This document shows positions 32,213 through 63,053 of a stretch of 64,000 bases of DNA, piece by piece. The first letter of the stretch is position 1; each line of letters starts with the position of its first letter. The stretch is from Tubulanus polymorphus (lineage: Eukaryota; Nemertea; Palaeonemertea; Tubulaniformes; Tubulanidae), in contig NC_134029.1 of NCBI RefSeq assembly GCF_964204645.1, positions 10,592,850 to 10,656,849 on the forward strand, in the 5' to 3' direction. The translations under genes and the position numbers were made by a program. The notes beneath the pieces are model-generated. The model was not told where the DNA came from, did not search any database, and saw only the letters and a program-made list of their open reading frames with translations.

Positions 32213-32379
32213 TCAAACTATGCACATGGATACACCCCTTGTGATCCTGATAATACAAACATAAAATTCTACGCTTAAGAGTCCAATCCGAAAGAATGGA
32301 CACCTTGAGCCATAACAACAGGACCGAGTGAAGCTAATGAGCCTAACTGGCCTGAAAATCCCGTAAATAAAATGACGTG

Positions 32380-33692
32380 AATGTCGATGGAGAACTACTT
32401 CCAAAAGGCTGCCCGACAAACTTCATCCAACGGAGCACTTGAAAAGGCTGCGCAGGAAGTAGCCATAGACCTCACTTGATGAGAAACAAGTCCCTCCGAG
32501 GAAAGATTCTCCTTCAAAAAAATGTCCTTGATCAGTGAAGAGACCCATCGGGCCACTGTGTCCCGAGAAATATCACCCTTCAGGTGATCCAGCAGCGGAA
32601 TAAACAACCGCTGCCGCGAAACCCCTTCGTGGAGCAGAGCGATCTAAATAGAAACACAACGCCCGTACAGGACATAACGTCCTGTCCGGAAGACCCGGTT
32701 CCACTCGACGTTTCAGGGCTTCAATTCGCCATTGACGACCATCCGAGCCTGGCCGTTGGTTCTTTGCCAAAAACTCCAAAGCAGGCCACAGCGAAACAAA
32801 TTCCTTCGCTGGCAGAAGACAATATGACCTTGTCGCACTGAAAGTGCATGATTCTCAGAACGACGGGCCGAGCAAGCCAAGAACAGCAAGAATACAGTCT
32901 TTTTTTGACAAATTCGCAAATGACGCTGCCGAAAGAGGTTCAAATGGAGCCTCCATTAACTTCTTCAAAATTACAGACAGATCCCATGGTGGAACTATCC
33001 TCGGTACCCGAGGCCGGGAAACAGAAAACCCTGCAACAAGCTGGGATATCCGATGATCCCTGTTAAATTTGGCCATCCAGAAGCACGCAATGTATGAGAA
33101 ATCACAGAGCGGTAACCTTTAATAGTTATAACCTGCAAACCTTTTACTACAAATAGATGCAGTAAAAAATCTGCCAATTGAGCTACAGAGGGTGAGCATG
33201 TATCAATTTCCCCTGCAGCACACCAATCCGCAAAATGACCCCATTTGGCATCGTAAATGGTTCTTGTTGATGGCCACTTAGCTCCTGCAATAAGAGGCAG
33301 CCTGTTTGAAAAGCCGGAAACTGACAAGGATCGCTGGACAATGGCCAGGCGGGCAGGTTTAACCACTGGCTGTTTGGATGATGTCGAAAGTTCCCCAGAG
33401 ACAGAAGCGATGGGAAATTCGGAAGAATCCTGGGGTTGTCGCACAGTAGGTTGAGAAGTGGTATTAACCATTTCTGAGCAGGCCAACATGGTGCTACCAG
33501 AACTATGTTGCAATTGACTGATCTCTCTATTTGATCCAGCAAGCGCGGGAGGACTGGTGTGGGCGGGAACGCATACGCATGCATCCCCGACCAGTCCAGA
33601 GAGAAGGCATCGTGTGGAATCGGGGAAACAAACATAGGACACCTCCGATTGAACGGGGTGGCAAACAGATCCAGCAGCGGATTGCCAAACAT
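32380..33692 (-). pseudogene. DIRS tyrosine recombinase and RNase H-YR linker
   Basis: 33692-33183 has the linker typical of DIRS elements (LLDLFATPFNRRCPMF, YAFPPTPVLPRLL). 33180-32995 holds the SAM-like N-terminal DNA-binding domain (KWGHFADWC, VAQLADFLLHLF). Recombinase motifs follow in shifted frames: first Arg in SARRSENHALS (near 32870), LCPVRALCFYL (near 32660), the H-x-x-R box HQVR (near 32475), and the catalytic Tyr in FTSFYLRDF (near 32360-32385). All four key residues are recognisable but lie in at least three frames. Confidence 0.82.
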
Positions 33693-33896
33693 GTCTCAAA
33701 CCCGATTGGCTACTTCTTGGTGGAGAAGCCATTCTGTTGCAATAGCCTGACCTCGACGAGAAAGAGCATCGGTTACATTCCTTTTCCCTGCTAAATGTGC
33801 CACGGTCAGGGAAATGCCCTTTGTCTGGCACCAACGAAGAATTTTGGCTGACAGATGCGCGAGGATTTCTGAGTGAGTGGCCCCTTGATTCTGAAG

Positions 33897-34125
33897 CTAA
33901 GCCCTCACTGTTGAATTGTCCGTGGCTAACCAAACGTGGTGGCACTCCACTCTCCTGTGAAAGAACTTCAGGGCCTTCCACACGGCCAGCATTTCCAGGA
34001 AATTTATATGGTTGGTGGCTTCGTAGCGAGACCACCTCCCGGCTTTGACTCGGTTCTCCAAGTGTGCCCCCCACCCTTGGTGACTGGCATCCGTGAATAC
34101 TCGAACTGGAGCCTCTAACGGAGCT
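33897..34125 (-). pseudogene. DIRS RNase H
   Basis: VRVFTDASHQGWGAHLE (first catalytic Asp), INFLEMLAVWKAL (catalytic Glu) and VWLATDNSTVRAY-type end (Asp) give the RNase H signature in the usual DIRS order after the reverse transcriptase. Confidence 0.85.
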
Positions 34126-34453
34126 AGTGACACCCCGCGCCGAAGATTTGTAGTTGTCGCCCACCGATGAAGATCTGGAGATCGGTTGGAGGTACGGGAA
34201 TCAAGGTCTCCCAGTTGCCCTTCGACTGAGACCAGAAGACCTTCCAATATTGTTGCAAGCGCCTGCTTCTGAGGCTGCGTAAGGGCACCACCAGACCCAC
34301 GGAGCTGATGGAGCCTAGAACCCGTGACCAGTAACGAGCTGTTCTCGGGGTTGTGGGCACTCCTGCTATAGCTTTTTGAAGTTTGGCTACTCGAGCCATA
34401 GACGGAAAGACTTTGCCGATTCGGAGATCGAAGTCCATGCCGAGATAAGTGAA

Positions 34454-35344
34454 CTATTGGGCCGGCGTCAACTGAGGTTTTTCCCTGTTTACACGGAACC
34501 CTAGCTGATGGACTAAGTCCAAGACTGAGGTCATTGCCTCCCGACATTCTTGAGCCGAGTTCGCGACTATTAACCAGTTGTCGAGATAAACGAACAGTCG
34601 AACACCCCTTGACTGAAGTACTTCTGAACAGACTTGACCAACTTGGTGAAAACCCACGGGGCCGTACTAAGGCCAAATGGAAGAGACCTGAATTGGAACT
34701 GGCGGCCTTTCCACTTTATCCTGAGAAATCGCCGAGATTTTGGCTGAATTGGAACCTGAAAGTAAGCATCTTTCAGGTCCAATGAAGCCGTCCATTGACC
34801 CGGACGGAGCCCTTGAATCACGTCCTTTGGTTTGGTCATCCAGAACCATGGAATGTCTAGGTGCCGATTGAGGGATAACTATTACCGTCCGTTGACCCCC
34901 TGTGGCCTTTGGCACCATGAATATTCAAGAAAACCAGCCGGGAGAAGTTTCGTTGCAAACTAGTTCTATCGTTCCCTTCTCAGCCAATTCCTTGAGAGCC
35001 GGAGAGATTAAGGCCTCCTGACCTGGTTTTGGTCGCATGTCGGGAGGTGACCTCGTCAGGCGCAGTCCCCTTAGGAAATGGAGACGGTAGCCATGAGAGA
35101 CAACCCGGAAGGGCCAACCGTCTCCGAAAATGTCGGACCAGTGGGTAGCTGCCTGCTGCAGACAACCTCCCACTGGTCCCGAGAATTTTTCCAAAAGGAA
35201 GAGCCCCTTGACGCGATTGTTGAAGCCGCGCGCTAGTTCTCTAACCGGCATCTGTAGCCGCCTGAGAAAGCGCTGAAGTTTGAGTTCCGAGATTTCATAC
35301 CACGTTCTGGAGGGGAAATGAAAACGTTCCAGGGCTACATTCAC
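34454..35344 (-). pseudogene. DIRS reverse transcriptase
   Basis: Fingers in 35344-34925 (KELAEKGTIELV); then SLDLKDAYFQVPI (motif A), LPFGLSTAPWVFTKL (motif B) and VYLDNWLIV (motif C) spread over three overlapping frames. Motif C has YLDN where DIRS elements have YLDD, so one catalytic Asp is lost. Confidence 0.88.
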
Positions 35345-35975
35345 CCCATAATTGCGTATCTAATCGAGCCCATTCTCTTGAAACCGCTGGCCATTCCCAT
35401 ATAACATTACGATCGGAGTCCGGAGGGCGATAAGCTTCCATTGACTCACCGACCAGAGGAGCTGCTGTGGGCTTAGCGCGAGTTGCCCCGTGTTTGACAA
35501 ACTCACTAATCATTGATCTAAATGGCATGTCCCCCGCTGGTTCGGATAAAACTGAACAGGACGGAGATACATTGCGAGCCAGGGAAGTCCCCATTGTATG
35601 GGGCAGCCCAAAATTGCTAGCGGCAGTAACCACCCCAGAAGTAATTGCTGCTTCTGGGACCGGATCCTCATTGAAATCAGACCCTACCCCAGCATCCAGG
35701 AATTCAGAGTCAGAATTCCGAATAACTGAGTGAGCTGGCGAACTTCTAACCAGACAATCAGGAATAGGTTTACCTGTTGTAGAAGTTGTAGCGACTTGTT
35801 GCGACGACGATACCAAGATTAAAATTTTTTCTTCAAATACATGGAAATCCTTCTGAGTCAGGAATTTTCCCGTATCCCGACGATCATGACGACTTCGGTG
35901 ACGGTCCCTCGAATCGCCTTCTCCGCTAACGACGTCGATGTGCGATGAAGCAACGGACGGCGAAACTTTCTGCAA
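35295..35975 (-). pseudogene. DIRS gag-like ORF
   Basis: A 226-residue, Ser/Pro/Arg-rich frame upstream of the reverse transcriptase and overlapping it by 50 bp in another frame. Its place fits gag; no zinc knuckle is present. Confidence 0.55.
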
Positions 35976-37740
35976 TAACGATCGTAATCCCTCTCGCGAT
36001 CAATCATTGATCTGCGAGAAGGAGACCTCGCGCATTTATTACGCTCACGGCGTCTGTATCTCTACCATCAAAATCACACTTGAATTAAGTGTTGACTTCA
36101 ATCTAGCAATTTGATTAAGGAAATAGCAGCACTTTAGTTGAAAAAAGTTGATAAACCACCTACGACTGTCGAATCATTTAAAAGCTTTGATATCACATGG
36201 AACTATTTCCGCCTTATCACAGGTGCGCTCTGCCGCCGTGATTCGCCCATTCAACGATAAAAACTTTCCCACGGTCTTACTATCGACATTTTCTAATAAT
36301 TTAGGGAAATATCTAAGACCAGAAAGAAACTTTCCATGATGGGTTTCGGTATTGACTTAGAACTTGAAAAGTGAAAGGAAATAACTGTGCTGATGCGGTG
36401 CATGTTTAATCCATACTATCAAGGTAAAACGTCAGTAAATATACTTACCATGGTGACCGGAAACAGTCTGCTCTCGGCACAATCGCCAAGAGCCGATGCC
36501 ATAGGCCAATGACCGTGCAGTCCATTGGGCATATGCTTCACATCCATGATTCAACATGAGTGTCTTGAAGCTGGTCACAGACTGAACCTTAAGGCCAACT
36601 GCTAGCTGTACCCTGAGGGCCTATAGCTAGTCTTACGACTGACCAAGTGGAACAGGAAAACAATATACACCAGCGGAGGAACGACAGTTACGCAAGTTTA
36701 ACTATGGACATTTTGGACTTGACAATTTTGATCCCGTGGGGCAATGACATAAAACAACTAAAACTTGAACATTAACTACTCGGGACAAACAAAATCAGAA
36801 GATGCTATATAAGTTAATCAAATTTCAGGGCAGTACATATTAAACCAGGACGGCCGGTTACTGTTGAAATCAAGATCTGCAACTGAGTGAATGTGGCTTT
36901 CAATAGTTTCATTCATGACAGGTATGAAAAGTAAAGCAATTTAGGCCCAAGTTCAAAACGTTTTTAAATGTGACACCATGTCTTCGCATGACCATTCGAC
37001 AATTAAAATTTGGGTCCGTTGATGCATGTCTGTGTGCATGCGGTAAAAATACTAATCTTCTCCATGAGAAGCGTTATCTATTACTACACGTAATTGATAC
37101 ATAAATGGTTAACGCCTTATTGCTGACAATGCAATCGACTCGCGTTGTACACTAAGTATAAAAAATATCAAAATCATCAGTGTTGCAAACTAAATACAAG
37201 ATAGCCGGGCTCCAATGATTGCTAACGTAAGGGCATAAAAATGACGGGTTCAATTGATGATACTTAATGCCATCTTTAATTACTTAAGATTAGTTCTCAG
37301 CGTTGATCAAAACACGGATCTTGGGCGTGTGGTATTATCACTGCGGAAAATAGTGGATGCACGCTACCTGCCATGGTGCGCTGATAATATTTTGGTTTAA
37401 ATGATGTTTTTTCAAACAAAATAAACTCTATTCATCAAATGCCTGCTTTGTTTTGTGGAATACGTAGTAAAACTTTGACTTTGTCATCAATATTTCTTGC
37501 GACTGTGATTTAAGCTCCCATACTCAGTGAAGTCAAGTGATATATTCGGGGCGGAAATCTCAGCTGGCCAATTAATTTACGCTGGTTTTTACATAAAGAG
37601 TAGCAACCGGCTGAAACTGCAAAGAATGAACCGGCCTTATCCGAAATCCAAAAGTCTTTACTGCGTAGTGTCCGGAGCACTCCCCAGTCTCTCGGCACCA
37701 GCGCTGAATATCGCGCCCGAGGCGTTAGACTAGATCAGCG
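35976..37740. other. Unassigned region upstream of the DIRS element
   Basis: On the minus strand about 36626-36440 is open for some 60 codons and ends at a strong donor (GGTAAGTATA); see findings. The remainder shows no gene. Confidence 0.35.
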
Positions 37741-38240
37741 CGCGCGCATGCTGTATGAGCGTATCGTATCTCCATATACAAGCGTGTTCTGCGTGCTGTA
37801 TGAGCGTATCATATCTCCATATACAAGTGTGTTCTGTGTTACACACACACAGCGAGTGTATTGAGCGTCGCCGTTGTAACGCACTATAGCGGCTTGAACT
37901 AACGAATAACATTGATTATTTTATAACCAAATTTGAGCACTTATAAACATCAGAATCAAATAAAAACCGAGCTGCACCATCTACACCAAGTACAGAATAT
38001 ATGTGCCAATTTACCGAAAAATCGGTCCACACAAACAGCTTAAATCATGTCATAAACATCCACAGACAGACAGACAGACAGACGATGCCATAGATGGGTT
38101 CGTCTGACAAGGAAACCCATCAAAAAGTGAAATTTCACACAATTTCGTTTGACAAATCTTCCTCTGAACTCCCACCAACAAGTTATAAGTGGCGACACAA
38201 AAATGATGTTATCGAAACAAAGAAGATACACCAATAGACA
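37741..38240. repeat. Dispersed repeat (copy also at 47630-47960) with a local duplication and (GACA)n
   Basis: A 45-bp segment starting GCTGTATGAGCGTATC is duplicated at 37750 and 37797. From 37840 to 38140 the sequence matches 47640-47910 (CCAAATTTGAGCACTT, CACCAAGTACAGAATATA). An ACAGACAGACAGACAGACAG run lies at about 38060-38082. Confidence 0.75.
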
Positions 38241-38427
38241 AACTTTCATCCATTTGTAATAAATTTTTTCATTTCACACTTCAACTCAATTTTTGCAATC
38301 CTTAAAAGTTTGTGGATAAAAATCACAAATTTTAGTTTTGTTAGTTGAGGTCATTTTTTAGTAGTGAAAAGTGGTGCATTGAGATGTCAGTTTTCTCATC
38401 AATTAAAACAAATGAAAGTTTCTTATT

Positions 38428-38909
38428 AGGCCATCCCAAGTTAATTGTCTGTTTGCCATAACACGGACTCAACTGACCTTTTTATATGATAATAATATCA
38501 CAAATCTGTTGTGCTAGGGGAATTTGTGTAATTTGCCTGGATTTCAAGAATAATTTTAAAATTCTAACTTCGTCCAGAGCGTCATCGCTGTGTTCAAAAT
38601 AAAACAGTACAGTGAATATATGCGCGCTATAACATTATCCTCAATATAGTCACTAAAATGAATGGCAGCTTATTGGAACACTGCCAGTTTCCTGGAAAAC
38701 TTAAAATAGGTCACACGTCGAGACATATTTTCACGCGATGCACACTTGACTTCAAGCATATGTATCTCATATATCGGCAGTGGGTCGGTCGGTCAGTCGT
38801 TTTTGTCAAAAATGAAATTTATTTCAATGAATCCCAGAAAAAAATTTTCACTCGGTACCTTTTTCACTCGGTACGGGTTACGGCAGAGACCATTATTTTG
38901 GGATGGCCT
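38428..38909. mobile_element. MITE-like element, 482 bp, AGGCCATCCCAA ends
   Basis: Left AGGCCATCCCAAGTTAATTG and reversed right AGGCCATCCCAAAATAATGG are inverse repeats with 12 perfect outer bases. No domain inside. Confidence 0.6.
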
Positions 38910-39356
38910 TATATCTTTTCTACTACGCATGCCGAACAGGGTAGAGGTACTACGAATGTTGTTCGGTTAATGACAGGATTTTTACTAGCTACGATGCCTA
39001 TATGATCTTTGACCATAAAAACCCATCACGAATTGCAGAATTCGATTCGATCCACACAAGGCCTATATGCTGGCCTTTGTTAAAAAGCAATGTAGTAACT
39101 GGGCAAGGAGTCAACTATGATTCAACTTTTCAACACGAGGACCATAAGATCCATATGGTCCAAGACATGTTTTTAAATTCCACAAATAGTAGTGAGTGGA
39201 TGCATGAGATGTCAGTTGTCTATGTACATTTTCTTACTACACACACCTAACAGGTTATTTTTCGTCTGTCAATGTGAGTCAGTCTATGTTTACACAAGGC
39301 AGGACACAGCCATGTATCTCGCCATGTGTATAAAGCACTACTGCCTCTAGCCTTCT

Positions 39357-40318
39357 ACATGTACTAACTCAGGCCCGAGAGTACTGCATCTTCGAATGGT
39401 GCAGTTTGCCTAGATACGTATATGTGATACAGGCTGGCATTACTGGTAATTTTCATGAAGAAAATCCCTCACTCACACTGTGCTTTCAAGAAATAAAATC
39501 GGGGCTAGCTACGAACCCTGCAGAGACGATAATTTACTGATCCTAAGTTGGTATAAACCACAAACTGTGCAGTTTCTATGAACTACTTTGGAATGTATTG
39601 ATGCACTAACAACTGTGAGGATAGTGATGGAGACTTTTTCCCGGATTTGCAATAACATATAAATGGCTGATGTACTACATGTACTAACTCGGGCCCGAGA
39701 GTACTGCATCTTCGAATGGTGCAGTTTGCCTAGATACGTATATGTGATACAGGCTGGCACTACTGGTAATTTTCATGAAGAAAATCCCTCACTCACACTG
39801 TGCTTTCAAGAAATAAAATCGGGGCTAGCTACGAACCCTGCAGAGACAATAATTTACTGATCCTAAGTTGGTATGAACCACAAACTGTGCAGTTTCTATG
39901 AACTACTTTGGAATGTATTGATGCACTAACAACTGTGAGGATAGTGATGGGGACTTTTTCCCGGATTTGCAATAACATATAAAATGGCTGATGTACTACA
40001 TGTACTAACTCAGGCCCGAGACTACTGCATCTTCGAATGGTGCAGTTTGCCTAAATACGTATATGTGATACAGGCTGTCATTACTGGTAATTTTCATGAA
40101 GAAAATCCCTCACTCACACTGTGCTTTCAAGAAATAAAATCGGGGCTAGCTACGAACCCTGCAGCGACAATAATTTACTGATCCTAAGTTGGTGTAAACC
40201 ACAAAATGTGCAGTTTCTATGAACTACTTTGGAATGTATTGATGCACTAACACCTGAGAGGATAGTGATGGGGACTTGTTCTCTGATTTGCAATAACGTA
40301 TAAATGGCTGATAAGGAT
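39357..40318 (+). repeat. Three tandem copies of a 320-bp unit
   Basis: CATGTACTAACTC starts lie at 39358, 39678 and 39999, giving periods of 320 and 321 bp. The copies are about 97% alike. Each keeps the same open frame of 57-65 codons (copies 2 and 3 at 39663-39860 and 39984-40181, start ATGGCTGATGTACTACATG). See findings. Confidence 0.9.
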
Positions 40319-41424
40319 CTTGGTAAAGTGTGTAGTAAGCAAGTTCAACTTTGATGATATACATGGTAATGGGTTTTCCCTATGACTCACTAGCACGTGG
40401 CAGAACAATTTATACTATGTTTTCTTATAAAGGACGTCGTGTGATGCCTTTCTAAAGGACTTTCCCTTGATCCTAAATAGCAAAATTTCCCACTTTACGT
40501 TAATAAGATTAAAGTATTGTTGGTCTACCAAGTTATTCAATCTGACAAGAAAATGACATTATCGACTCACAACCATCCTATAACCTTCGACAATACCCCT
40601 CGCGTTTTATGGCTGAGGGGTGAAAATGTACCAAGTGCTCATTTTGGATAACCAAAATAGCCATGTTGACACCCATTTTCAATTTTTGGGCTGCAGACGC
40701 TGCTAAGGTAGATAAACACATAAACCAAATGGCAAGACATCATACATAAGTGTATTGAAGCCTTCCCCAGAAAAATAACGGACAGACGATGGACAAAAGT
40801 GGACACAATAGCCCATTGGGAGTTAGTCCCAAGTAGGTTCATAGGGTTCATAAGATTATTAAACATGATGTAGATATGAGTTCTTAACATAATCAACATA
40901 TATAACCATTCAATAAGTATTCAAAGTAATTAATAACAATAACAACAGATGTCAAATTATCACAACACTCTATTATATCTTTGTCAGTGATATTTTGTTA
41001 TATAATTGGTTTATGTGCACATAGAGCCATGACGTTCTAGCATCGATGTCTTCATAACCTAGCTTAATATGCTCACAATGGTACTCAATGCTCATATATT
41101 TGATCATGATGTTTCATGAGGCGAACAGTCAGCTTTGTTCTATATGTCATGAAAAAAGCTGGAGAAAGAAATAACTGCCTTGCAAGCAAACGAATTGAAA
41201 ATGAAAATACAATAACAGAAAACGCACAAAAAGCACTGCTATAAACATCCTCCCTCCAGCAGCGTATCAAACAAGATCGCATCGCTTGGCTCAAGCCATA
41301 CACACACAAACCCTTGCCACACTAGATCAGGTGTGCAGGTAGGTGCAGGTTTGCCGCAAGAGTACTTGCAGCACCTATCAGATTGCCCAGGCAAATTTCA
41401 TGGATTAACTAGAAATGGAACAAG
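40319..41424. other. PRPS downstream DNA with dispersed-repeat end
   Basis: About 40560-40850 is related to the repeat end at 16330-16395 (GACACAATAGCCC, AGTCCCAAGTAGG). No gene recognised. Confidence 0.4.
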
Positions 41425-41770
41425 AAACAAAATTCTTAATATGGCCTATCTTAAATTTACATGATGGTGCATGTTTAATCCAGTATCAAAATGAAACGGC
41501 AGTAATTATACTCTTAAGCAATTATGTGTATTCATAAGATTTCATTAATCCTTTTAAATAAATCTTATAGGCCTTTGATAAGATTTTGAATATGCATGCT
41601 TGCCTTAAAGTGTTTACCATGGCGGGTTAGATTTTATTACTGCATCCAATGTGTTGAAAGTTCTGAAGGGAAACTAAGCCTCATTCGCAAGTCATTTTGT
41701 ACCCAAGGAAGAAAGAGTCATATGCCTTAGCAAAAATAGATATCACTTAAGCGAAAGTCCGTAAAATTCA
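41425..41770. repeat. Dispersed repeat pair (relatives at 44755-45920 and 54210-55400)
   Basis: First part AACAAAATTCTTAATATGG... and second part GAAACTAAGCCTCATT...AAGCGAAAGTCC recur in the same order at the other two places. Confidence 0.7.
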
Positions 41771-42339
41771 GGCTTAAATAAAACCAGATTTCGGATTAGC
41801 TAATAATGACATGATCTAAGCTGCGCATATAGGTGCACACTCGGGCTTATGTGGCAGGGTTTCTTACCGTGGCAAGTCCCGATGCCATCAGGTTCAAATC
41901 CCTGGTGGGGGAGGATGTGTTTTATAATCTCTTGGAATGCCATGCATTTTCAACTCTTTGCCTGCCACGCCCATTTTTCAGGAAATGCAGCGCTTTGCCA
42001 GAGATATTTTCATCAAATTGATTTCATTTCGCTCATCTGGTCTTGCTCAGATCAAATTAGCAGCTGAAATATTCTAACAGTAGGTTTTGGCAGAAAACGC
42101 TTCATCATTGCAATTTCTATATTTCTTGCAAACCATGCAGGAAGTGGGCCTGAAACTTTCTGGTGTAGAGCGATAACTTCACCATCTATTGGAGTATAGA
42201 AACAATTAAACACTACCAGAATGATTTTGGTAAGCAAGTGATAGGAAATTTTGGCTGTTAACGTACGCATTAGGCAGGCAAAGAGTTTATAAAGATCAAA
42301 AACAAGATGGAAACTACCGCACCTAATTTTTGGAAAGGT
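41771..42339. other. 3' UTR and flank of PRPS exon 7a
   Basis: A GGTTCAAATCCC box-B-like sequence (about 41892) suggests a tRNA-derived remnant, but no cloverleaf forms. The part nearest 42339 would be 3' UTR. Confidence 0.35.
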
Positions 42340-60433
<18,094 letters not shown>

Positions 60434-60603
60434 GATGATGTATTAGTTTCCAGGTTTAGAAAGATAGTTAGAAAGATAAGGTACACACCGCCATACGCAC
60501 GTGCCCCTACTCCGACTAGAAGGTGTTACTGTAGGAATGACAATATCTGCGGCGACAGAAAAAGGGTTGCTCCGAGATACGGTACTTCTTCCAATTCAAA
60601 CCG
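60434..60603. other. Presumed PRPS 5' UTR and promoter
   Basis: No TATA box or first-exon boundary could be fixed. Confidence 0.3.
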
Positions 60604-60837
60604 TCAACTCACTGGTTGATGAAACGAAAGTATGCGCAAATAAATATATACTGACATTAAATGCTTCGATACTCTCCGCTGACACAGTTCTGCAGGGAGA
60701 GCGTTCCAATCCCTGACTGTTCTGGTATGGTATGGTTGATGGGGCATCGACATAAATTCCATCACCTTGTTACAGTGCCCTTGAGTTTTCCGGTTTGCTC
60801 GGCTACCCGTACTGGCGGGGTAGTGTAGAGAGGCCAA
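60604..60837 (-). pseudogene. LINE ORF2 C-terminal fragment
   Basis: Frame with HTRTVRDWNALPAEL, the xRTxxxWNxLP signature near the C-terminus of L2/CR1/Jockey-type LINE proteins. It lies just upstream of PRPS exon 1 on the same strand. Confidence 0.75.
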
Positions 60838-61195
60838 TGAAAACTCCGGTTTGCTGAACCACCCCTCTTTGCGGGGATGCGGTATGATGTTTGATCTGAC
60901 AGTTTCAAGTGGTTAATGACTGTTTCAAGTGCTTACAACGATGCTTATTACTTCGTGGTACATGGTGGTTTAAAAAAAGATTTCATAATAATACGATCAC
61001 CGCGTGGGCTTCGTAGAAAGACCACTACCTTCCCAAATTTAAATTGTCCTGTCCGATTTGGTTTCATCCAATTGAGAGACTGCCTTTTCCAGTTAGGGCA
61101 TTTTTGGATCACGTCACTCCAGGAAATGACTTAACGCTTTTGGGCCCCTTCGTCGGTTCCACATGTTTCATTTGAGCTATAGGCTAGACCACAAT
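60838..61195. other. Unassigned DNA
   Basis: No gene or repeat structure recognised. Confidence 0.35.
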
Positions 61196-61803
61196 GGTGA
61201 CACCATGGTGGTCAGTAACTGACCAATTGAGATATCCCCGAGTCTGAACACTTGACTTCGAATTTCGGAAATTTATCATGTAATGTTTGTTTTCAAACTA
61301 CTAAGGAATCATCATTGCAAATTCATCACTGACCACCACTGACCACCAATGACCAATTCAAACTTCTCGAATATGAAAACGATATACCGCGTTATGGTGT
61401 CAAACTAGAAAGGATTCGCCATTACAAATTAATAAATTGACCATCACTGACCACCACTGACCAATTGAAACTTCTTGAAAGAACGATATACCGGTACCGC
61501 ATTTGGTGTGAAACTAGAAATGATTCGCCATTAAAATTCATAAATGGACCATCACTGACCACCAATGACCAATTGAAACTTCATGAAAGAAAGATATACC
61601 GGTACCGCATTTGATGTGAAACTAGAAAGGATTCGCCATTGAAAATTCATAAATTGACCATCACTGACCACCACTGACCAATTGAAACTTCTTGAAAGAA
61701 CGATATACCGGTACCGCATTTGGTGTGAAACTAGAAAGGATTCGCAATTAAAATTCATAAATTGACCATCACTGACCACCACTGCCCAAGTGAAACTTCT
61801 CAA
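61196..61803 (+). repeat. Tandem array, about 108-bp unit, four to five copies
   Basis: GACCATCACTGACC starts at 61439, 61547, 61656 and 61764; less regular copies extend left to about 61196. Each unit carries TGACCACCACTGACCAATTG and CGATATACCGGTACCGCATT. Confidence 0.88.
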
Positions 61804-62864
61804 ATATCGTGGTCGAATTCGAAAGCGCTTGTCGTCGTATTGCTATTTCTAGAAACCAGCAGAAAGTGTTGCTACTGTTTTTGAATGGCGTTGACATGAT
61901 GGAAATTTATTACCCATAAATGGGTTACACATCTGGATCACAGCACCTCACTTGCCGCAGTGCGTTATTTTAACTGCATAGTAATGCTAATAAACTTTTT
62001 TACTACTTGACTCGAATCATCTGAACAGTACTGCGTTTGAAAACTCAACGAATAGAAAATGTTTGCGGGAAGCGCCTACAAATAACTTATAATAAGATTA
62101 ATTAATCGATGCATGAAAAACTATTAAATCACAAGGTGACTAACACCCGTCTTTCAACCAATCTGCGCGATACCAATTAATTAAATCATTAAACGCATTG
62201 GGTTCCTAATATTTTAAATCATGTGATACAATAGTTGTTCTTTAGACTTAGCCACTTTCATTTCAGAAAACCGCGTACTAGACCAGTGGTCACCGAGGCA
62301 TTAACCATTCCTTCAAGTTTTGAAAATTCGATGGTAACGCGGATTCTTCGCCTCTAAAAACTGTTTCGTTAATAGTTTTCTTTATATGAAAGTGTTCATA
62401 GGAATTGAAATTTGGAGTGATATCAGTCACAGCTGTAACCCTTTTTCATTGTCAGTTCTTTTTTGGAATTCAAGTAGATTAGTGAAAATATCAATGATGA
62501 AGTTCACTTAATATATCAAGTACCGTTTTTACTGTCGCATGCGAGTCGAAACAAAAAGATCTATCCAACTGCATATCTTCGGGTATAACCTGTGATATCC
62601 TTCAGTATGTTATGAATATCTTTAAAAATTTGTGTTGTATAATACCCGAAGGTTGAACTATCGGACACATAAAAGATTCGCCATAATCAAAGTTTTTAAG
62701 AAAATCTTTCTTCGAGAAAGAAAGATCTTTAAAAGAACGATTGGCGTCAAACTAAATCCATAATGGACTGTTGTGAATTTATTGAATAATCCACCTGAGA
62801 AATTTAAAGATTTCGAAGCGAAATTTATTCATATAAATCAAAAATGCATGAATAACTTGACGTT
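61804..62864. other. Unassigned DNA left of polymerase element copy 2
   Basis: No gene, RNA or repeat recognised. Confidence 0.35.
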
Positions 62865-63053
62865 AGTAATAGGGGTAATGGGCTTTCAGATCAAAGGTCG
62901 AAGGGTCGAGCTCGTAAAAAAATGAAAATAACAATAATTTACAGTTGAATTAGTCGCGCACACTCCTAATTCAACTGTAAATTATTGTTATTTTCATTTT
63001 TTACTCACTCGCCCCTTCAACCTTTAACTTGAAAGCCCATTACCCCTATTACT
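62865..63053. repeat. 189-bp terminal foldback of polymerase element copy 2
   Basis: Same structure and length as 23398-23586. Starts AGTAATAGGGG, has the 12-base loop TCGCGCACACTC and ends CCCCTATTACT. In element orientation the loop reads the same way in both copies. Confidence 0.88.

Larger units (their letters stand above)
32213..35975 (-). mobile_element. DIRS-like tyrosine-recombinase retrotransposon, degenerate
   Basis: On the minus strand, from right to left: gag-like ORF, reverse transcriptase, RNase H, and a tyrosine recombinase. That order without LTRs, aspartic protease or DDE integrase is the DIRS architecture. Multiple frameshifts split every domain. The element lies between PRPS exons 7a and 7c. 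Its terminal repeats could not be located, so the true ends may extend beyond the coordinates. Confidence 0.85.

Noticed and set aside
38658-39005. 115-codon ORF on the plus strand
   Set aside because: Spans the right end of a MITE-like element and has no domain.
41840-41910. tRNA gene suggested by a GGTTCAAATCC box
   Set aside because: No box A at proper distance and no cloverleaf; at best a SINE remnant.
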